Below, one piece after another: positions 57,265-64,000 of a DNA stretch of 64,000 bases. Position 1 is the stretch's first letter, and every line of letters starts with the position of its first letter. A program made the position numbers and the translations under genes. This stretch comes from Diphasiastrum complanatum. Lineage: Eukaryota; Streptophyta; Lycopodiopsida; Lycopodiales; Lycopodiaceae. The notes beneath the pieces were generated by a model. That model had not been told where the DNA came from. It worked only from the letters and a program-made list of their open reading frames with translations, and searched no databases. The DNA is taken from positions 9,792,746-9,856,745 of the forward strand of contig CM055098.1 in assembly GCA_029204225.1 (NCBI GenBank), in the 5' to 3' direction.

Positions 57265-57524
57265 AAATTCTGATACTATTCACATTTTATCTAGTTTCTA
57301 AAAACCCGTCATCTTTGGTCCAATAATTTCCACCAAAGTTTGCAAAATTTGCGACATTTGCACCTTCGCATTCTTTGCCCATATGTGTTGTAACGAAATT
57401 TGCGATAATGTTCACATTTCATCCAACCGACATTTTTTTGTCAGTCCGTCACCTTCGAAAAATGTGCGAAAAAGGCGATACTTTCGCTACATTTTTTGCG
57501 AAAATTCTAACACCTTCGCTTAAA
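57265..57524. other. Non-coding stretch after gypsy pol
   Basis: Rich in (T)TTGCGA/TTTCGC-type words, reminiscent of the minisatellite at 33006-33190 but not clearly related. On the minus strand TTGGTATTTAAGC near 57529-57517 is a poor match to a primer-binding site. Confidence 0.35.
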
Positions 57525-57971
57525 TACCAAAGAAAGCATGAGAAATGGAGGAAAAGAGAGGAAGAGCAAGGACATTCATCAATCCATTTCTAAAGAGAAC
57601 CAATCTGCTTTATTGAAATGAGGAAATGAACATCAGGAGCAACTCGCGTTGGTCTCTTTTTATAGTAGAGAGGAGGACCCTGGACTCTGAATCCTATTGG
57701 TCCAGTCTCGCCTCTCTTTCTATTCAAATTTAAAAAAGTTTGGGAACCATCAAAATTGGAGGGAAACCCAACTTTATTCACTAACTTGACAATTAGGCCT
57801 TGTGACATTAAAAGTCCCGCAAAAAGGCCTAAAGTCCTTTATTAACTTTTAAGTAATCAATCAAATAACTATGTGATCATTGGGTTGGACTTACACACGC
57901 AAGGTGCCAAATCCATCTCACTTATTAACTAGGGTTAGGGTTGCCTTGGGATCAATAAACCCTCCAACATC
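57525..57971 (-). repeat. LTR-like sequence with promoter and polyadenylation signals
   Basis: Minus strand: starts TGTTGGAGGGTTTATTG at 57971; TATAAAAA at 57664-57657; AATAAA at 57614-57609; a pattern expected of an LTR U3-R. Lower boundary near 57525-57541 is uncertain. Part of it resembles 216-270. Confidence 0.55.
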
Positions 57972-58145
57972 ACTTCTTACATCAACAACTTCAAGTCCCT
58001 GTTAGATCAGTTATCAGCTATAGGATGTTCTATTCAAGATGATGATGCCATTATGACCTTGTTTTCTTCTCTTCCAAAGTCTCTTATAAGCAGGCTCATG
58101 TTTCATGACCATCAAGTCATTAGAGGAAATATGAGTTCAAAATGG
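57972..58145 (+). pseudogene. Copia gag fragment
   Basis: Plus strand: ITSYINNFKSLLDQLSAIGC and DDDAIMTLFSSLPKSL, the UBN2-type gag segment of copia elements. It abuts the LTR-like sequence on its left and fades after about 58145. Confidence 0.8.
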
Positions 58146-58693
58146 GCCCTTTAAGAAATTCCACTTTAGAGAGAGGTTACGTAGAGAGAGAATGCAAATC
58201 GATAACTTTTGGTCATCAATTTTTGAGTTTTTGACCTTGCGCAATGTTTAACTGGTATGGTTAATTTCAGACATTAGTTAGTTAAGCATGATATGTAATA
58301 ACTTCGCTGCATGCTCGTTTCAAAAATTCGGGGCTAGAGCTTTAAGAGTGTAAATCTTGGTGTGCTCATTGCAAAAATTGAGGCGGAAGTACAATGAGCA
58401 TTTTTTAAATCTTTGTATGCTTATAGTGAAATATGAGGCGAGATGATTTTTCAACATGACATAGACATTACAAAAGTAAGGTACGCTAGATCTATTCAGT
58501 TTGAATTATTGTAGTTTGAAGCATTTACGGATTGTAGCTTTCAACAATGGCAATGTTTTCTATAAACTGTTTATTTGATTTGTATTGGTCATACAAGTTT
58601 CATTTGCATCTGATAATATGCATTATCAATTTATTAGACATAATTTGAGTTTTATATGTTTGTTGTAGATCATGTTTGGTGGCAAAGAATTAT
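58146..58693. other. Non-coding stretch
   Basis: AT-rich, no supported features. Confidence 0.4.
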
Positions 58694-59582
58694 TTAACAG
58701 ATCTCAATGGAACCATCAGAGTTGATCTTCTTCTTGAAGATCCACTTGTTGTCGATAACTCTCTTGTGAGTGGGAAAGTCGACCAATGTCCAGGTCTGAT
58801 TTGTCAAAAGTGAGTTGTACTCACTTTTCATAGTTTTTTCCCACTTCACAACATCCTTGGAATTAATTTCTGCGGCTAGGCTGCTTTTTCTGATGAAGTC
58901 CAAAATGATTGAAGTGCATACCTCTCAGGAACTGTCCAAGTCCGTGAGGATCTCTGAGACGTTGGGTTGACCAGGATGCGCTGATTCTTTTTTTTGAACT
59001 TCTCCAGATCTGTTCAAGCTTGCACAGGTACCATATGCTGCTCGGCTTCTGTAGCTGTAGCTACAAGTTCTGTAGAAGAATCATCAACATTGGAAGGTTG
59101 AATGGTACGTAAAATAGGATGAAACAACATAGCATCATCTATCAATGGTTGTTTGAAATCATAATATGCATGTTCTTGAAATATTACATCCCTAGAGACA
59201 AACGCAAATGTGAACAAAACATATACAACCAAAGATTTTTAAATGGCTGACACTATGTTTGTGCCCATGCTAAACTCAATAAGGAGTTTTGTTGTTGACG
59301 ACTTTGGTGCTGGATCTGTTTTGTACGTAACAGGCTGTGGCAGTAGCTTCTGCCCAAAACTTCGCAGCATTAGAGGAGTTCCAAGGCTCAAAAGGGCTGT
59401 CTAAGAAATGCCATGTAAAAGAGAGAAAATCATTGGATTTTAAAACTCCGACCGAGTTTTTGGTCTGCCCGCACAACTTCTTTGACTTGACCTCACTAGT
59501 AACATATGTAGTTAACTGGAAGTTGGGTAGTCGCAACTCGTGGGGTCCATACTTTAAGATTCTATTTTCTACCATTAACTAA
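58694..59582 (-). pseudogene. Copia integrase tail to RT start fragment (element L)
   Basis: Minus strand: KFWAEATATACYVQNRSSTK and NNKTPY of the integrase tail (59360-59276), then SRDVIFQEHAYYDFKQPL (59190-59140), an acidic linker, and the RT start KWEKTMKSEYNSLLTNQTW, LVDFPTHKRVIDNKWIFKKK (58830-58720). RT stops there; the upstream part (59582-59390) does not resemble integrase and is probably another fusion. Confidence 0.85.
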
Positions 59583-59689
59583 CATAACTTCTCATGTAAA
59601 TGCAAATCGTATTGCACATCAAAGTTTCTTTCCATCTACTCATAGCATTCACATGAAAGGAAAACAGTCTTATCAATCTGAAAATCATG

Positions 59690-59970
59690 GCAAGAAACTT
59701 TGAATATTTTGGATCATAATGAGCGCCAACATGAATCTAAATTTTTGCAATTCAGAAAATATGGAGTGTGTTGGATCAAATGGAGCGACAAGGTTATTTC
59801 AAACTTTTGCAATTCAAAAATTTGCAATTTCAACACACATCTATTGAAAAAATATTTTGCTCATAACTGCAAAGCTTTGATTTTGCATATAAAGCAAGAA
59901 ACATGGAGTGTGATGGATCAAAAAGAGTGCCAAGGTCATTTCAAACTTTTCCAATTAATTAATTTTTTAA
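59690..59970. repeat. Imperfect direct repeats upstream of the transposase-like gene
   Basis: Three diverged units near 59695-59755, 59757-59820 and 59908-59965, built on ATGGAGTGTG(T/A)TGGATCAAA(T/A), (A/C)AAGGT(T/C)ATTTCAAACTTTT and a trailing CAATT. They lie 80-350 bases before the first exon. Confidence 0.65.
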
Positions 59971-60045
59971 TAAAGACGAGTTTTAATAGCTTACAAGATA
60001 TATAACAAGTTGGTTTTCTACTAGATTAATCTATCGATTATTAAG

Positions 60046-62707
60046 ATGTCTAAATATCATCTCCATATTGATCTTCCCACAGAATATGCTCCACTGTCGA
60101 GAAAAAATCTGAAAGGATCCACCTTACCAGCTCACTGAAGGATGGAAGACAAGAAACATTGTGATCTATGGGTTGATGTGTGAAGGACACAATGGTCTAT
60201 TGGGTTATTGTGAAAGATTGAAAAGTTATGGCATTAGTAATTCAATGAAAAAAATCCATTGTTTAAAAAATATGTTGAATGGTTTGCTTATTGTCTACAG
60301 AGAAAAAGAAAGTCTTTCGCTGCAAAGAAAAGAAGAGAATGAAATCTTGAAGATAGATAATTGTCGTTTGCAAGATATTATATTAAACCTTAACCAAGAA
60401 ATTGACAATATGAAACTAATTGTACTAATTGTACAAACATTGCGTACCTCATATTGTCAAATAAATGTAGAAGTAAACACATTACAGAAGAAAATATTGA
60501 ACAATAAGTGAAAAAGAGTTATTTTAACAAGTATTGACGAGCTTTTATCAAGTGGGGGTCAACAAAAAAAAAAGAATATATGCTTTCAAGTAAGATTATG
60601 TTTTAAATTATTCATGTGTTTTGTTTCATCTAGCACATCAATGATTGTAAATTGTTTTTTTTCTAAATTTTATTTTTATTTTGCATATCAGCTTTAGTCA
60701 CCAATCAAAATATGAAAGACAAGGACATGATTGGAAAGTCTTTGAGTACAGTATTTACAGCCAAGTCAACGACGAGTCTACTAGGAAATCAACAATATTC
60801 TCGAATCAAGTCCAAGATTGCAGAGGCCCTAATGGACAAAGTCGGCAAGATTATTGACCGAAAATTGATACAAAGAGCATGTGATTATTCTGGTATTAGC
60901 AGGGATGCATATGACACAATGTTTAAAATTATCAAAGAGGCATTTGGACTAGTACATATAAAATTTTCTCCTATTCTCTGGCCCTTTCAAATCAAATTAG
61001 AGAGGGATGTGTTAAACAGGGGTTTGCAAAATATCATTGGTATTCCTTACCATATCAATGAAATTTATAACTCAAAACATGGCACTTTGTCATATGATTC
61101 CACCAACAATATGTTTGTAGATCTAAATCATTTACTGAGATTTATTGTAAAGTTTTATGGAATCACAAATGAAAGTGTTGAAAAATTGATATTAGTTCTC
61201 AAGTTAGATGAATCAGAAGTAATAAAGGGACAAAAGCTGGAAAGGGCTAGTGTTACACTTATGAATGGAACATTAAGCAATACAATAAACTCAGAGAGTC
61301 TTGATTTCAGTGTGCAGTCCGAAAATAATATTTGGTGGTTGGCAGCTTTCCAGGTTTAAATCTATTCTATTGAGTACTAGCAACCAATTCATTTTGAAAA
61401 TTTATGGTTTTGTGTTTTAAGCTGATATTCTTTTGTTATTATAGGTCTAAGTTCAATTCTCTTAAAATAGTTCATGATTTTGTGTTTCAGACAAGTTTTA
61501 AAAGAAGATCATGACATTCTATTTTGGATTTTTAGTAAAACAAAATATCCAGAGATAATTAAGAATCATATGAGCGAGACACCACTTAATGTTCCTAGAA
61601 TAGGTGATTTTAAGGTGGAATGGCATTTGGCTGGAGACCTGAAGTTGTTGAAGTGCATGTTCAACGTCTCACATGGAGCAAATTCAAAACATCCATGCCT
61701 CTATTGCATGAAAACTACACATGACATGTTGAAGAGCACGAGAGTTTCAAGGGATATAGAAGATCCGACTTGGAAACCAGTATTACCGATTCCACTTAAA
61801 AATGTTCTTATCTGTACACTACATGGAGAGGTTAGAATTATTGAAAAATTGATATACCTTCATATTTGGTTTGCTTGGAATACTTAGCCAGAGTCATTAG
61901 CCAAAAAAGCAATAGCTCGATTGGAAGAAGTTTGATCAAAAGTGGGACTTCATAAAGGACACGTTAAAATACAAAAGGATGAGAAGCTTTCAGGGAAAAC
62001 GGGAAACATCCCATGCAAACCAAGCATAGGAGGATCCAAAGCTTGTCGTTTCTTATCAAATCATTCCTAAAAACTGACTAAAATTCAATACTCAATTTGG
62101 ATAGATGTACTCAATGCCACAAAGGATTTTGAAGAAAAAGGAACAACGAGGAATAAAAAAGTTGAAGTTTGGACAAAGCTTAACAACATGGTCAAATTGC
62201 TCAGAAAAGATAAACTCTCTGATATTGATGTCCTACTAATTGAAAAATCAACAATTGAGTTTGTGGATGCAGTTAAAGATGCCTGGGATGAAGATCATAT
62301 TACGCATTATATGGTAAATCTCTTTTCAATGTAACTAACTCTTCGAATTATAATCTCATTGCACATATGCTAAATTTAAAATAATTAATATGACAGTATT
62401 TGTATCTCTGATATTGCAGCACATTTTACGACATCATGCATCATTTTTTGCAAAAGCTTACGGTAGTCTAAGTATTTGGTCATCACAAGGAATGGAGAAA
62501 TCGCATTGGCAAGCCAGAGTAGCATTTCATCGAAATACACAACACGGTGGAACGTCTCAAAAAAATAGTTACATCATCCAGCTATTTCAATGGTTCTATA
62601 GGCGTGTTCAAATCCTATATAAAACTAGATCAACAAATTATCAGAAATTCAGAAAGACGTGCAAATTTATAGACGAAAATAATATTGATGCAAGACTCAA
62701 CTCATAG
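60046..62707 (+). pseudogene. DDE-transposase-like gene of unrecognised family, copy 2 (full length, decayed)
   Basis: Four exons fit GT-AG introns: 60046-60589, 60692-61353, 61491-62313 and 62420-62707. Exon 1: MSKYHLHIDLPTEY start, frame change near 60135, GHNGLLGYCERL, coiled-coil-like segment, one TGA at 60509 where copy 1 has Arg. Exon 2 is open: DKVGKIIDRKLIQRACDYSG, then KLDESEVIKG (proposed catalytic Asp, codon 61207). Exon 3: VLKEDHDILFWIF, WHLAGDLKLLKCMF (proposed second Asp, codon 61636) followed by HPCLYC giving a CxxC (61696, 61705), then a helical region with three stops but constant frame. Exon 4: HHASFF, WSSQGMEKSHWQARVAFHRN (proposed Glu, codon 62495) and stop at 62705. Exon 1/2 and 2/3 boundaries match copy 1, though the exon 2/3 join is out of phase here. 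The Asp-Asp-(CxxC)-Glu order suits a DDE nuclease with zinc-binding insertion; function is inference. Confidence 0.65.
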
Positions 62708-62780
62708 TAATTTTCATGATATCAGACAAAAAAAGTATATGTATTATATCACATCATTTCAAGTACATTGCAAGGCAAAA

Positions 62781-63832
62781 TCATTGTTTCTCTTTGTCTT
62801 TAATGATCAGCTTTGTTGTGTGGTCATGAAGAAATTTTTTTCTATCATATGGATCTAGAAAATCAATGGATCTTCTTTTGCTCAAGTCAATGTATCCGGA
62901 GAAAACAGCTAAGGAAGAAGACCTTTTAGGAACTTCCTCAGCTACATAGCCAAATACTTTTATGACAATGTCTTTATTTGCAAAAATAATTTTATATGTA
63001 TTCAGAGGGTATTTATGCCCATTCGAGAAATAAAATAACGCTTTAATTGCCATTATTATTGTCGTCGCATCTATAGAAAATTTGCTATGATGAATGCAAA
63101 TCTCTTTATTTACAAAGCACTTCAAATAATTGGACAAGGATGAATCCCTTTGTCGTGATCCCTGGCCTTCCCTCAAATATCCCTGCCTTGTTGCAAAGGC
63201 ATGCACCTCCACAGTAGCCTGTAAAATACGAGCAAAAGTCACATATCTTGAAAAACAAAATAACTATATTTGAATAGAAATCTCATTCAGATAAAACCAG
63301 ATTTACCTACCAGATTACGCTCATCAGCTTGAATAAGTGCAGCAGTATGTAGATCATGACCAGCAACAATGGTCATCGAAGCAATGGATGGATTAGTTTC
63401 TGAAGACTGTGACACATATCTGCTCCGGATTCTCAGAAATTCCTCCTCACTGGGCAAATTTGTCCAGTATGCCCTGCTTTTAGACATGATTGACTGCAAG
63501 GCTTCAGTCTCATCCAACCATTCATCTTCGCCTTTGTAATCAATAGAAGCACGTAGATCATCATCACCCTCGAGATCTATGAAGTCCTCAAATTCTTTGA
63601 TGAAATTAGACAAAATTGATAATATTTCTTCTTCCCTCATATCAAGAACATCTCCAACATCATTCAGAGAGAGGTATGCAACACTATTCATGTAATACAC
63701 CGGAAAATCGAGGACAGTCTTGGTTTTGTCATATGGATTCACGTCAGATAAGGAAAAAATGGACAATGCACGAGACTCGGCTGGGTCGTACATTGCTGTC
63801 AATCTTGCCTTCGTCAACACCCAAGGCATCAT
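62781..63832 (-). CDS. Two-exon protein of unknown function, convergent with the transposase-like gene
   Basis: Model: exon 63832-63311, intron 63310-63219 (donor CTG|GTAGGT, acceptor TTTTACAG), exon 63218-62781, phase 0 at both sides; 319 residues without any stop. The ATG at 63832 is the first in the open frame, but protein-like sequence continues upstream in another frame (LVLEEAGTLRLSIEG, 63930-63880), so the true N-terminus may lie further up or beyond a frameshift. Visible features: acidic segment IDLEGDDD, ATVEVHAFATRQGYLREGQG at the exon join, SIDATTIIMAIKALFYF and a basic C-terminal tail ending KDKEKQ. No family recognised. Stops of the two convergent genes lie 74 bases apart. It may be the second gene of the same mobile element or a neighbouring host gene. 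Confidence 0.5.
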
Positions 63833-64000
63833 CAACAATAGCTGACTCTGATATCACAGAACCAGTTGATGATGAGACACCTTCAATACTTAGCCTCAAA
63901 GTTCCTGCCTCTTCAAGAACAAGAGCAGAAAGATAAAACACAAAGCCGATGCCCTCCTACAAAAAGCGACATGATCAATTGTGCTGGTCACAATGGACCA
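63833..64000 (-). other. Probable upstream coding sequence of the unknown gene, frame uncertain
   Basis: Minus strand from the window edge to about 63825 is open with biased composition (SALVLEEAGTLRLSIEG, SSSTGSVISESAIVDD), in a frame different from that of the downstream exon. Continues outside the window. Confidence 0.3.

Noticed and set aside
63744-63941. Separate small gene on the minus strand
   Set aside because: Better explained as the frame-shifted upstream part of the unknown gene at 62781-63832.

Overview
The window reads as a piece of repeat-dense nuclear DNA from a land plant. It holds only one clearly intact, recognisable host-type gene: an intronless germin-like (cupin) protein at 51949-52629 on the minus strand. 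Nearly everything else is transposable-element debris, with long AT-rich non-coding stretches and (CT)n microsatellites. Evidence for a plant is the germin-like gene, Ty1/copia LTR elements whose primer-binding sites carry the plant-typical TGGTATCAGAGC, Ty3/gypsy elements, Helitron helicase remains and tRNA-derived SINE-like insertions. A large, seed-free plant genome (fern or lycophyte) would fit the mixture, but that is a guess.

Layout. 1-1570: two (CT)n tracts around the C-terminal half of a Penelope-like/telomerase-like reverse transcriptase relic, then an LTR edge. 1650-2920: copia gag-protease relic (minus). 3450-5118: first, truncated copy of an unrecognised multi-exon gene with DDE-transposase-like features (minus). 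5699-6860: N-terminal half of another Penelope-like RT (minus). 7836-9461: gypsy integrase with chromodomain-like tail (minus). 9462-13540: copia RT/RNase H (plus), split inside RNase H by a nested, internally deleted copia (11138-13133) with recognisable target-site duplications. 13867-16240: decayed Helitron Rep/helicase. 16254-26000: mostly non-coding, with a small SINE bearing 16-bp direct repeats, a 265-bp tandem duplication carrying a Cys/His-rich exon, a twin-hairpin motif and several LTR fragments. 26330-30300: copia with most of gag missing. 32140-42322: three copia elements or fragments. 44331-50106: a full-length copia flanked by perfect TTATT duplications, in which about 2.1 kb (half of the 5' LTR, gag, protease, start of integrase) has been inverted in place. 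51949-52629: germin-like gene. 54491-57264: gypsy pol. 57525-59582: LTR and copia fragments. 60046-62707: second, longer copy of the transposase-like gene. 62781-63832: an open two-exon gene of unknown function, convergent with it.

The candidate for an undescribed system is the pair of transposase-like genes. Their protein sequences align through three exons and intron positions are largely shared. The longer copy carries an Asp, a GDLK Asp followed by a CxxC, and a QGMEKSH Glu in the order expected of a DDE nuclease with a zinc-binding insertion. Next to it sits the intact convergent gene. No superfamily name could be assigned from sequence alone; the DDE interpretation is inference. The other genes do not work together as a pathway: they are independent selfish elements layered over each other, and the nesting order can be partly read from the interruptions.
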